A stretch of DNA of 64,000 nucleotides from Dipteris shenzhenensis (Eukaryota; Polypodiophyta; Polypodiopsida; Gleicheniales). Below the pieces are notes generated by a model. It was not told the DNA's origin, searched no databases, and saw only the letters and a list, made by a program, of their open reading frames with translations. Every line of letters starts with the position of its first letter. Position 1 is the first letter of the stretch. Positions 22,516 through 32,526 of the stretch are shown in pieces. A program made the position numbers and the translations under genes. The stretch lies in NCBI GenBank assembly GCA_047967505.1, contig CM106539.1; one strand, 5' to 3'.

Positions 22516-24000
22516 TACTTTGTTATTGTAGATGGCATGGATCAGAATACAACAACATTGCCTCGTTTTGTTGCCACTCCACCTAAATTACAAGGAAAGC
22601 ACTTTCTAAAGACACATCTATGTGGAGTGTTAGTGCATGGAATTAAGTTCTTTGCAGATATATGGATTGATTCCTTGCATCTACATGATAGCAATCAAGT
22701 TGTAACATCTATTATGAAGGCAATTCGCAATGTACATGCAGAAAAAGGTCGCCTGCCACCGACTTTGAGAATACAAGCTGATAATTGCTGGCGAGAAAAT
22801 AAGAATGTACTCATGTTTGCATTCTGCTCCATGCTAGTTGCTCATCGAATCTTCAATGAGGTCGAATGTGGATTTTTGTATGTTGGGCATACACATGAGG
22901 ATATCGATCAGGTTTCTAGCACAGTCTCAAGGGAGCTTAAATGCAAGGATGTGGAGACAATAGATGACTTGGTAAGAAGATGTGGCAGGCAAGTTGGTGG
23001 TCGTAAGGAAAGTACAGTATGTGAGAGGCTCGAAAGAATGTATGATTGGAAGAGCTTCATTCTACCTTTCATACAAACGGGTGGTGATGCATTGACAGGT
23101 CATACCAATCCACACTACTTTCGTTTTTTTTTTAAAGATGAAAAACCCGTAATGCAATGGCAACAGTATTCTCATGATACAAAATGGGAACCTGAAGAAC
23201 CTTACAGTCTCCTAACTTCAATTCCCAGCAAGGAAAGGTATCCAACATGGGCTCCTATACAAGAATTTAATGAGAGGTCTAATTGTGAAATAGATGGATT
23301 AAAAGCATTTATTACATACAAAGAGGAAATGCTCCAGAGATATCCTGATTCGAAGCCTACTTGGAGAGAACACACTACCACTGTAATTAACAAGACACGA
23401 AATTTAATAAAGGACCTTGAGAGAATGCGAGGCTCAAAGGATGTCAAGGAAGAATGCAATATGTTGTGGCCAAATGTTCATAATGATTTGCGCCCAGCTC
23501 CAGTCTTTGAAAATGATTTTGTATCATTACTCCCACGTCCATATTGTGGACCGAAGAAGAGAGAGTTTATGCCACAAGTAGATATAGAGGTTGATTGTTT
23601 TGTTGTGGTACGGCCATCGGATGATGAATATGAGAATGTGAAGTTTTGGGTTGCAAAAGTAGTTGATGTGCAAAGAGATGACCAAGGGAGAGCTACAACA
23701 TTTACAGCGGTATGGTATGAGCCAAAGGGCAGGAAGGAGAATATGGATAACAACACATTATATACTAATTGTATAATGAAGGAGTGGGTCCCAAATGATG
23801 AAGCAGTCTCTCAAGTTTCGACGGAGACAATCATAGTGTCTTGGCATTCAAGGGCAAAGAAATCAAAGAAGCACATGGGATATGAGGTAGAAGGAAAAAT
23901 AAAAATACCACAGCAAACTATTTTACATATACACGAATTTTTAAGGATGCTCGCCATGGAGGAAGTAGAAGGAGACAGCGCAAATGAAGAATGTCCATGA
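22516..24000 (+). CDS. DUF7869-like protein, long 3' exon
   Basis: An open frame runs from a splice-acceptor-like GGATTTAG (22508-22515) to TGA 23998-24000; the first in-frame ATG is 22537. It begins YFVIVDGMDQ, which reads as mid-protein, so upstream exons are expected but not identified. Motifs resemble DUF7869-type proteins: DGMDQ, then IQADNCWRENKN (about residue 85), then VGHTHEDIDQVSS (about 130). The spaced acidic residues suggest an RNase-H-fold, transposase-like core (inference). The C-terminal third has a basic KKREFMP and a small beta-rich block (CFVVVRPS, FWVAKVVDVQRDD, AVWYEPKG) that could be a chromatin-reader barrel. Nearly 490 sense codons amid decayed repeats suggest recent constraint or a young element. 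Family call from memory of motifs only. Confidence 0.6.
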   Translation, partial: YFVIVDGMDQNTTTLPRFVATPPKLQGKHFLKTHLCGVLVHGIKFFADIWIDSLHLHDSNQVVTSIMKAIRNVHAEKGRLPPTLRIQADNCWRENKNVLMFAFCSMLVAHRIFNEVECGFLYVGHTHEDIDQVSSTVSRELKCKDVETIDDLVRRCGRQVGGRKESTVCERLERMYDWKSFILPFIQTGGDALTGHTNPHYFRFFFKDEKPVMQWQQYSHDTKWEPEEPYSLLTSIPSKERYPTWAPIQEFNERSNCEIDGLKAFITYKEEMLQRYPDSKPTWREHTTTVINKTRNLIKDLERMRGSKDVKEECNMLWPNVHNDLRPAPVFENDFVSLLPRPYCGPKKREFMPQVDIEVDCFVVVRPSDDEYENVKFWVAKVVDVQRDDQGRATTFTAVWYEPKGRKENMDNNTLYTNCIMKEWVPNDEAVSQVSTETIIVSWHSRAKKSKKHMGYEVEGKIKIPQQTILHIHEFLRMLAMEEVEGDSANEECP

Positions 24001-24059
24001 TTAAAGCTTTGTATTGAAGTCCATTGATTCAGAAGGATTTTATTTGGGTACTAGGCAAG

Positions 24060-24540
24060 GAGCCAATCCAAGACAATTATAATCAGAGTCATCACCTCGT
24101 ATGTCAAATGAGAGTCAAAATATGCACTGGATGTCACCCAAGGTCAAGGCTTGCCAAGACAATAGGGAGTTAATGCAGATGGCACCTGGCAAGGGACTAT
24201 CACATTGAGCAATAAGATAATGGGGAGTCAATGCACCCAAGGGGCAAGGCTTGGCAAGATAACTTGTGGGAGTTAATGCAGATGGCACCTGTATTTTGCA
24301 CTAGATGTCACCCAAGGGTCAAGGCTTGGCAAGACAACAGGGAGTTAATGCAGATGGCACCTGGCAAGGGACTATCGCATTGAGCAATAAGACAATGGGG
24401 AGTCAATGCACCCAAGGGGCAAGGCTTGGCAAGACAAGCCTAGGTCAAATTATGTAGATGGCAACTGGCAAGGGACTGTCGTGACATTGAGCAATAAGAC
24501 AATGGGGTGTCAAATTATGCAGATGGCACGAATTGAGGCT
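24060..24540. repeat. 175-bp tandem repeat after the DUF7869-like gene
   Basis: GGCACCTGGCAAGGGACTAT occurs at 24181 and 24356 (175-bp period), with a shortened third copy at about 24460. Each unit includes GCAATAAGA(T/C)AATGGGGAGTCAATGC and CAAGGCTTGGCAAGA. It starts within 100 bp of the upstream stop codon. Confidence 0.8.
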
Positions 24541-24800
24541 CTTTAAGAGCAACAATTTAAATTGTAAACATATGTTCAATCTATATCATTTTGGATATAA
24601 AGACTCTAGCTAAGAGCAACGTCTCTCAATGTAATCATATACATAAAGCTACAATTGCTATTATCCCTCTTTGGTATTATGGCATCATGTCTTCTTTCTA
24701 TTTATTAAAAGTTTTGTTAAATTTTGTGCATATTGCCGAGTGACAATGTTATTTTCATGAAATATTTAAGTCTCCTTTCATGGATTTATAAATTTATCAC

Positions 24801-25160
24801 GTCAACGAAAAACGTCAAGGAAAAATATTTAAAATAATTAAATTAACAAATAACTTAGATATAGCTAGAATTTCTAATATAGGATTATTTCAAATTCTTA
24901 CATGTTGGTGCAAAAGTATAGATTGAAAAAACAATATTTGTATGTGAATATGATAGAGCCACAAAGTGAACTTTTGATTTGGGAAGGAAAAACGTCAAGG
25001 AAAAATATTAAAAATAATTAAATTAACAAATAACTTAGATATAGCTAGAATTTCTAATATAGGATTATTTCAAATTCTTGCATGTTGGTGCAAAAATATA
25101 GATTGAAAAAACAATATTTTTATGTGAATATGACAATGCCACAAAGTGAACTTTTGATTT
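24801..25160. repeat. 180-bp tandem duplication
   Basis: AACGTCAAGGAAAAATATT starts at 24811 and again at 24991. The two 180-bp units differ at only a few positions (for example GTATGTGAATATGATAGAG against TTATGTGAATATGACAATG). A shorter decayed partial unit (TTTTGATTTGG(G/A)AAGG) repeats at about 40-bp spacing to 25245. No coding content. Confidence 0.85.
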
Positions 25161-25259
25161 GGGAAGAAACTTTTTAGAAAGTAAAATTTTGATTTGGAAA
25201 GGATATTTTCATAAAGTAAAGTTTTCATTTGGGAAGGATTTTTGGGCTTCATCCAAAAA

Positions 25260-28205
25260 CAACACAAAAAGTCCAAAATTAATGAAATAGGTGTTTTGTG
25301 CCTATATGACAACAAATCACCTTCCTTGCATCCAATTTCAAGTTTTTCTCCTCTGTGAATGATATATCCAGCCACATCAATGGAACCCAAGTCATGATCC
25401 ACCCCTTCTTCCCTATATGTATCCTAGTACCATTTCCAATTGAGTGACTAGTTGGACGTGATGATCCACTAGGTTCTCTCATGAGTTGTGTCCACCCCAT
25501 GGTTTGCATCTCCTTGCTAATGGGAAAACATGGTCAAGCGGTTCCCATGCTAGGCCTTGAGATGCTGAATCAACATTCTGATCCTGTATGGAATCGATGC
25601 CAACATCCATTTTCATTTAGTACAAGGTGCACTAGGTAACTAATGTGACATGTTACATAAGCATCCCTAACTACCCAACAATGGCTAGAATCTTCATAAA
25701 AAACATAGAAGGGCATGACTTGCCCAAATATAATGGAACATAGTGTCATAAAAAAAGATGAAGAAGAACAGGACACAAGCACGAGCTCTGACATGAAAAC
25801 ATGAATGGGACAACAACAAAAGACCAAATGAGGTCTTAACAACAACCAAAACAAGATTACATTCACGTTCAAGTCAGGCTATTCTTTTGTTCCTTGAGCA
25901 GGATTGTCCTTGAGGTGTTTAACTTCAACTAAATTAAACCTTTCTATAGAATCAAAACAAGAAAATCATGCTCAATGCTCATGGAGGAGTCTAGCAAGTC
26001 TCCGGTATTTGTTACGATCCCAGTCACTTAGTTTCATACAATTGTTGTATTGAGGGGCATCCAATGCTCTTCGTAATGCCACCATATGGATTAGCCTTAA
26101 TTAGGAAATATGACCATTTCATTCACGCAAGTGTGTGAAATGTTCAAGTCTATCATCACATGTGCCACAACTTGGATTGCAAGAAACTTGAAATAATATG
26201 GGTTTCCTTTATAAGATATCAAGAATCATCGACCGTCAATCAAACCACCCATGTTGCATTGAGTGATATAGTTGGAGTGAACACATATCGGATTCCAGTT
26301 CCCCACACATTAAGGAGAAAGAAATCATTGTTGGGTTGTAGGGAGAAGCATCACACCTTGGGTATCTTTCCTCAGTAGCACAGTAACTGTCGCACTTCAT
26401 CTACTCACAAAAAGATGTATCTTGCTTGAAACAGATCCCTGTAGTCCCTTCCAACATCAAGGATAGAATTATTCTATGGCTTTACCATGGGTTCCCCACT
26501 AATTCATATCTAAGCATTATAGCACGTGGGTTCAACAAAGATGATTTTTAAATCCCTTTTTCACCCATTTTTCACATACAAAGGGGTACCATATAAAGGG
26601 GGTATTGGCATATACAATAGAGAAAGGATGAATTCTATTCATGATAAGTTTATTGATAAGGGGTTTTACAAGTGGGCCTTGAACGAGAGTGATAAATAAG
26701 GTTTATCTAATATACTAAAGCTATGGTGTAGCAACTTAATTTGGCTAATGGTCCATCTCTTCCGGGTCATTTTGGGGTAATCTTCATGGTGGCTTCCCAA
26801 TTTGCTATGTTCCAGAATGGTCTTTATTCGACATGGATCCTATTTAGTTGCACAGATCATGAATCTCCATTGGCATATATGATTTCTTGGTTCTACGATT
26901 AAATTTGGAGCTTGTTTTTCTAGAGCTTTTAGATTATATTACTACAAGATTTCATATAGATCATTTTGGAATTCTTGAGGCTGAAATGCTTGAGAGGTTT
27001 TCCTTTAATTCTTGAATTGTATGAATATCAATGGATAAATTAGCCTCCTTTACAAGTGGAATTGTCAGTTGATAGCTTTTTTCAAGCTTCATATTCTTCT
27101 TTCCCTTGCTTACGCTTGCGCGACTCTTTTGGAATTATGGAGGCAAGGGGTTTAGGGCGAAACCTCGGTTTTTCAGTAAGATAATCAATACTTTCTCTTG
27201 GCAAAGCATGTATGGTTGCATTATGTGTAATTGCTTCCCTATGGAAATTATGACAATATATCAAAGAGTTGACGCAATGGAGCACATGATGAAGATAGCA
27301 TGGGTAAAAGAATAGTAATTTTTACGGTAGGTAGCCTAAAGAGGTGTTTTCGTTTTCGTCCACCTCCTTGAGCCACGTGTAACGAATATGGTTCGTTGAT
27401 GTAGATTGATTTTTTCTTTAAGTACATTGACATTGTTCTCAAAAAGGGGTATTTTTTCTTGCTGGGTTTAGGAGACAACCAGACTCCCCTAAGCCCTTCC
27501 CTTTTCCCATTGTCCTGGTCACAAAGGATTTCGAAGGGATCTGTGAATGAAGGCTGAGAAGGTGAGTCTACCACTACCATCAAAGCCGTTGGATCAACTC
27601 CATATAATAAGCAAAAGATGGTGCATGGAGAAAAATTCTTGCTGTGCCCATTAAATCATCTCCTACGTTAGGTCAATTTGGAGTTCCCCTTTTTTGGTGA
27701 TGAAACTCTCAATATCTAATCCTACATGAAGCAGGTCTAAAAACCACCTTCTGATTCCATGTAGTCTCCCTCCCAATTTTGATGTCAAAGTTGTCAGGTT
27801 GATCCTCCAACCGGTTCCACATAGTCTAAGCATACCTCATTTCTCTGCTTTGTTGAGGATCATGGATATGAAGCACAGGTCTGAGCAGTCCTGCCATTGC
27901 TTCCAGGTGCCCCTCAAGCCTAGGGAAATTAACATATACTGGGCATTTAGACTGCAAAAACTTGGAAGTCCATGGGACAGCCGTGTTGCTCAAATTGCAT
28001 GGTATAAATGGCACCTTCTAGCCTAGTGATCTGTGTCATTAGAGGGTCGAATTGCTCCGCAATCGAAAGACAGCACAAATTTTTCTATAAATGCCTCTCA
28101 AGCAAGGTAGAAACAATATTTTGAATTGGAGGAAATTGTGTCATACCATCTGTCGCGTGTTCTTTCTGATAAGGGATATGGCCAACGTGGATGTCAAAAT
28201 CGACA
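25260..28205. other. No recognisable gene; old repeat fragments
   Basis: This stretch holds a 20-bp match to 10968 (CCAAAATTAATGAAATAGGT at 25273), a decayed MITE relative (26508-26700) and a copy of the Y/X dispersed repeat on the plus strand (about 26786-27060). Long minus-strand frames at 25570-25872 and 27248-27583 show no domain or codon signature I can support. Confidence 0.5.
26508..26700 (-). mobile_element. Decayed relative of the hAT MITE
   Basis: Internal blocks match copy A in order: ATAGCACGTGGGTTCAACAAAGAT (A: TATCACGTGAGTTCAACGAAAGGAT), ATAAAGGGGGTA, TTCTATTCATGAT and GGGGTTTTACAAGTGGGCCTTGAACG (A: GGGATTTTACAAATAAGCCTTGAACG). The G-rich terminal repeats are not recognisable and no target duplication is visible, so this is an old or distinct subfamily member. 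Confidence 0.45.
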
Positions 28206-28214
28206 GTTTCATGA

Positions 28215-28384
28215 TGAGAGTGCTCTCAACGGAAGTAAGAATGGAAGAAGGAGAGAGAGAGACAGAGAGCCACACAAGTTTTGGTGGGTGCAGAACCACC
28301 CTAATCTTCTTTTTCATTCATTTATATATGTGTTTGAGTATTGTACATAACTGGGGTTAAGGCACAGTGACCTTTAACCCCACA
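28215..28384 (-). repeat. Copia 3' LTR
   Basis: 170 bp, plus-strand text TGAGAGTGCTCTCAACGG ... TTTAACCCCACA. The first 14 bases, TGAGAGTGCTCTCA, are nearly self-complementary. Next to it internally, the minus strand reads AAGTGGGAGGT (28385-28395), the polypurine tract for plus-strand priming. Confidence 0.93.
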
Positions 28385-28437
28385 ACCTCCCACTTAAAGG
28401 ACAATGTGCCTTTAAGGGAGAACAACCAGTGAGCATA

Positions 28438-31400
28438 CTATCCAATGCCCATCAATACACGACAATACTCAAACCGCTGACTAGGTAGACTCTTCGTCAG
28501 CATATCTGCAGGGTTATCATCTGTATGAACCTTGACAAGCTCTATGCGCTTGTCCTCAAGTACCTCCCTGATGAAATGATACCTGACCTCAATGTGTTTG
28601 GTCTTTGCATGAAAGACCGGATTCCGTGCTAGCTGAATAGCACTCATGGAATCACTATGCAATGTCGGTACACCTGTATGAATCCCCAAATCTCCCACTA
28701 GCCGATCAAGCCATATAGCCTCCTTGCAACCCTCTGTGGCTGCAACATACTCAGCCTCTGTGGTAGACAAAGCAATGCACTTCTGTGCACGAGACATCCA
28801 CGACACTGCACCACCTGCAAAGGTGAACACATAACCAGAAGTGGATCTCTTGCTATCCACATGCCCTGCATAGTCTGAATCTGTGTACCCAAGTACACGC
28901 ATGTCTCCTTTACCAAAGCAAATGCACATCTCCTTAGTACCCTTCATGTACCTCATGATGCACTTAACTGCCTCCCAATGCCTCTTTCCTGGATTAGCCA
29001 TATGTCGGCTAACAACTCCCACTGCAAATGCAATGTCTGGTCTAGTAGCTATCATAGCATACATAAGACTCCCAACTGCTGATGCATAAGGAACCTTGGC
29101 CATCATGGCCCTCTCCTCATCTGATTTGGGACTATCTGTATGACTCAGTTTCACATATGGAGGCAATGGAGTACTCACTGCCTTCCCCCCCTCCATATTG
29201 AAACGTTGCAATACTTTTGTAACATACTCTTTTTGTGAAAGCCAAAGGAGTTTCCTACTCTGATCACGCGTGATGCGCATACCAAGAATATGACCTGCAA
29301 GTCCCAAATCCTTCATATCAAAGGCCTCATGCAACTTGGCCTTTAATGCATCTAGCTCATAAGTATTCTTGCTAGCCAATAGCATATCATCCACATATAG
29401 TGCCAAGATTATCAGGCTATTATCCTTAGCCCTTTTAGTGTAGAGGCAGTGATCAATTTCACTCCTTCTGAAACCCTGGGACCGAATGAAAGCATCAAAC
29501 TTCTGATACCATTCTCTAGGCGCTTGCTTAAGACCATAGAGACTCTTCTTCAGCTTGCAAACTAAATGCTCTTTGCCCTTTTCTTCAAAGCCTTCCGGCT
29601 GCACCATGTAAATTTCCTCATGCAAATCCCCATGCAAGAAAGCTGTCTTGACATCCATTTGCATAAGCTCCATATCCTCTACTGCCACTAGTCCAAGCAT
29701 GCATCTAAGTGTGGTCATCTTCACAACCGGAGAGAATATCTCATCAAAGTCCACACCCTTCTCTTGCTTGAACCCTTTAGCAACCAATCGGGCCTTGTAC
29801 CTAGGCACATCATCACCTGTGACCTTCATTTTGTAGACCCATTTACATGGCAATGCTTTCTTTCCATGTGGCAAAGAAACCATGTCCCAAGTCTTATTCT
29901 TCATAAGTGAACTCATCTCTGATTGCATAGCATACTCCCACTTGCGTTGATCCTCACGCATCATAGCCTCTTTGTAGCAAGAAGGCTCCCCGCAATCAGT
30001 AAGCATCACATAGTCTACCCCTGGAACAAACCTATCAGGCGGTCTAGACACTCTAGATGATCTTCTCAATGGCATTTCAGCTTGCTGTCCCACTTGCATA
30101 TCAGCCACATTTGGCTCATCATTTCCACCAATAGATGATCCATCATCTACCCTTGATTGTATACCTGTGGGAGTACTTGGTTGTACCATTTCTTGCACAT
30201 TTGGTGCATGGACAGCTTGCTGTCTATCAACATATGCAGGTGGATTCACATCCTGGAAAGTGATTCTCCTCATTTCCACATCCCTCATGGGTGCCTTATG
30301 CATCTTCTTCTCATTGAAGACCACATCATGGCTGCGTATGATCTTCTTTGCTTCTGGATCCCAGAGACGATAGCCCATCTCTCCACTTTCACCATAACCT
30401 AGAAAGATGCATTTCCTAGACTTAGGATCTAGCTTCTTTCGAAGCTCTTTTGGCACATGTGCATATGCCTCACACCCAAATATACGCAAATGAGAGTAAG
30501 AGGGCTTCTTTCCACTCCATGCCTCTTCAGGAATACCACCATCCAAACTCTTACTAGGTGATCTATTGATCACATGCACTGCAGTCTTCATTGCCTCAGC
30601 CCAAAAACCACCAGAAAGACTTGCATTGGAAAGCATGCATTGCAACCTTTCTTGAATGGTACGCTTCATCTTTTCTGCAACTGGATTTTGCTCTGGAGTA
30701 CGAGGGGATGTGAGCTCCCTCTTAATCCCACGTGTATCACAGAAATGCTGAAAGTCATGAGAGAGATACTCTCCACCATTGTCAGTCCGTAGGCATTTAA
30801 GCATTCTACCTGACTGATTCTCAACCAAGGCCAGCCATTTCTGAAATACCTGGAATACATCACTCTTCCGAGCTATAGCATAAGCCCACACTTTCCTAGT
30901 TGCATCATCAATGAATGTCACATAGTATTCGGCCCCGCCTAATGACCGTGTAGGCATGGGACCACATACGTTTGAATGCACCAAATCAAGCATTTCAAAC
31001 TCTTTCTTTCTCCTTCTTTTATGGGCTGATTTAGTCTGCTTCCCATAGAGACAATGCTCACAAAATTCAAAATCAGAGAAACTCAAATGCGGTACATAAC
31101 CCAAACGGCATAAGAGTTTCATTCCATTATGGCTCATGTGTCCCAACCTGCAATGCCACAAAGAAGTGCTTGGCTGCTCGGTTATTGCAACAACATGATC
31201 AAATACCCCTGATACATGTAAGGGATACAAAGTCCCACACTTGGCACCCCTGGCCAAAAGCATAGAGCCCTTCTGAATTTTCCAACTCTGAAAGCCAAAA
31301 GTGGTGTGAAAACCAGCATCATCTAGCTGACCCACTGAAATAAGACTCTTGGTCAGCTTAGGCACATGTCTCACATGTTTCAAAACAAATGCAGACCCAT

Positions 31401-31899
31401 TTGCAAAAGAAAACTTTATGTCACCTTCTCCCACTATGTCACATGCATAGTCATTTCCAAGATGCACACAACCTGTCTTTCCACTATCATAAGTGGAGAA
31501 CCATTCCCTATGGGGAGTAACATGGAATGAAGCACCAGAATCCAAAATCCAATCCTGGGAATATGCATCATCTGAAGTGGTAAGCAACTCTGCAGATAAA
31601 CTAGACATGAAGAGAACATCATTGTCACTATCACGTGTGACTGCATTGATCTCCTCGATCTTCACTTTTCCTTTGTCCTCCCTTGGACTCTCTTCCTTTT
31701 GATTTGCACCCCAATTTGCATTCTTTTTCTTATCCTTTTGCTCTCTTTTCAGCTTGTAGCAATCCTTTTTCATATGGCCCTTCTTGCCACAATGGTAACA
31801 CTCAATGTTCCGTGCCCTGGATTTGCTACGAGACTTCCCTCTTTCTTGGGACTTCCCCCTGAACTGTGATCTACCCCTTTGCACATTTAAGGCTGCATC
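28438..31899 (-). CDS. Copia nucleocapsid-protease-integrase-RT-RNase H polyprotein
   Basis: About 1,150 codons open in frame with gag. In order: zinc knuckle CYHCGKKGHMKKDC; protease DWILDSGASFHVTP; pre-integrase HCRLGHMSHNGMKLL...CEHCLYGK (HHCC finger); integrase VHSNVCGPMP, LRTDNGGEY, EQNPVAEKMKRT; RT with QMDVKTAFLHGDL and LYVDDMLLAS; RNase H GYTDSDYAGHVDSKRS, LSTTEAEYVAA, HSDSMSAIQLARNP and TKHIEVRYHF. The integrase first catalytic Asp (usually H-S/T-D) is Asn, codon AAC at 30970-30972, and the usual NGVAE is NPVAE. Protease, RT (YVDD) and RNase H residues look intact. The frame ends TAG/TGA region at 28438 next to the polypurine tract. Confidence 0.93.
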   Translation of the reverse strand, partial: DAALNVQRGRSQFRGKSQERGKSRSKSRARNIECYHCGKKGHMKKDCYKLKREQKDKKKNANWGANQKEESPREDKGKVKIEEINAVTRDSDNDVLFMSSLSAELLTTSDDAYSQDWILDSGASFHVTPHREWFSTYDSGKTGCVHLGNDYACDIVGEGDIKFSFANGSAFVLKHVRHVPKLTKSLISVGQLDDAGFHTTFGFQSWKIQKGSMLLARGAKCGTLYPLHVSGVFDHVVAITEQPSTSLWHCRLGHMSHNGMKLLCRLGYVPHLSFSDFEFCEHCLYGKQTKSAHKRRRKKEFEMLDLVHSNVCGPMPTRSLGGAEYYVTFIDDATRKVWAYAIARKSDVFQVFQKWLALVENQSGRMLKCLRTDNGGEYLSHDFQHFCDTRGIKRELTSPRTPEQNPVAEKMKRTIQERLQCMLSNASLSGGFWAEAMKTAVHVINRSPSKSLDGGIPEEAWSGKKPSYSHLRIFGCEAYAHVPKELRKKLDPKSRKCIFLGYGESGEMGYRLWDPEAKKIIRSHDVVFNEKKMHKAPMRDVEMRRITFQDVNPPAYVDRQQAVHAPNVQEMVQPSTPTGIQSRVDDGSSIGGNDEPNVADMQVGQQAEMPLRRSSRVSRPPDRFVPGVDYVMLTDCGEPSCYKEAMMREDQRKWEYAMQSEMSSLMKNKTWDMVSLPHGKKALPCKWVYKMKVTGDDVPRYKARLVAKGFKQEKGVDFDEIFSPVVKMTTLRCMLGLVAVEDMELMQMDVKTAFLHGDLHEEIYMVQPEGFEEKGKEHLVCKLKKSLYGLKQAPREWYQKFDAFIRSQGFRRSEIDHCLYTKRAKDNSLIILALYVDDMLLASKNTYELDALKAKLHEAFDMKDLGLAGHILGMRITRDQSRKLLWLSQKEYVTKVLQRFNMEGGKAVSTPLPPYVKLSHTDSPKSDEERAMMAKVPYASAVGSLMYAMIATRPDIAFAVGVVSRHMANPGKRHWEAVKCIMRYMKGTKEMCICFGKGDMRVLGYTDSDYAGHVDSKRSTSGYVFTFAGGAVSWMSRAQKCIALSTTEAEYVAATEGCKEAIWLDRLVGDLGIHTGVPTLHSDSMSAIQLARNPVFHAKTKHIEVRYHFIREVLEDKRIELVKVHTDDNPADMLTKSLPSQRFEYCRVLMGIG

Positions 31900-32502
31900 C
31901 TACTTGTTGCCATCCATAGACTTCCGTCTAATCTCCTCGGCCAACAAGCTACCCACAACATCATCAAATTTCAGTACTCCACCAGGTGCAGAGTTACTGA
32001 CAGCTGTACGGAAGGTATCCCATGAGGATGGCAATGAACATAAGAGAAATATTGCCTTAGTCTCTGCATCAAAATTCATTTTCTGAGCCTGAAGCTGCCT
32101 GAAAATAATATTGAATTCATTCAAGTGAGAAGCAATGGAGGCCCCTTCCTTCATCTGCAGCTCAAACAACCTCTTCATGAGGTAAACTTTATTAGAGGCA
32201 GTTTCCTTTTCATAAGTGGCACACAGTTTCTTCCACAAATCTTCCGTAGTCTGCTCATTTACTACTGTGAAATAAACTGACTCTGCAAGATGAAGTCTAA
32301 TAGTAGACTTTGCTAATGCATCCAACTCATTCCAATCATCCTCAGACATATTTGCAGGCTTAGCTTCAATCCCTGCCAAGGGTTTAATCTGCTTCTTTTG
32401 AATAAGCACATCCCTTATCTGTTCTTTCCACAAAGAAAAGTTTGTCCCATCAAACTTTTTAATGCTGAAAAACTCCTTTTCAGGCATGGAAGAGGATGCC
32501 AT
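31900..32502 (-). CDS. Copia gag, capsid part, ending at an amber codon
   Basis: Starts at the ATG of MASSSMPEKEF (an upstream in-frame extension to 32526 is possible). 200 codons, then TAG 31900-31902. It has the copia gag features KKFDGTNFSLWKEQIRD, TTEDLWKKLCATYE, VYLMKRLFELQMKEG and HLNEFNIIFRQL (UBN2/retrotran_gag type), which build the virus-like particle. The zinc knuckle that should follow is present after the stop in the same frame, so the TAG lies inside gag, between the capsid and nucleocapsid regions. Confidence 0.88.
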   Translation of the reverse strand: MASSSMPEKEFFSIKKFDGTNFSLWKEQIRDVLIQKKQIKPLAGIEAKPANMSEDDWNELDALAKSTIRLHLAESVYFTVVNEQTTEDLWKKLCATYEKETASNKVYLMKRLFELQMKEGASIASHLNEFNIIFRQLQAQKMNFDAETKAIFLLCSLPSSWDTFRTAVSNSAPGGVLKFDDVVGSLLAEEIRRKSMDGNK

Positions 32503-32526
32503 GATGCAAATAAAGCAAAATCCCAA

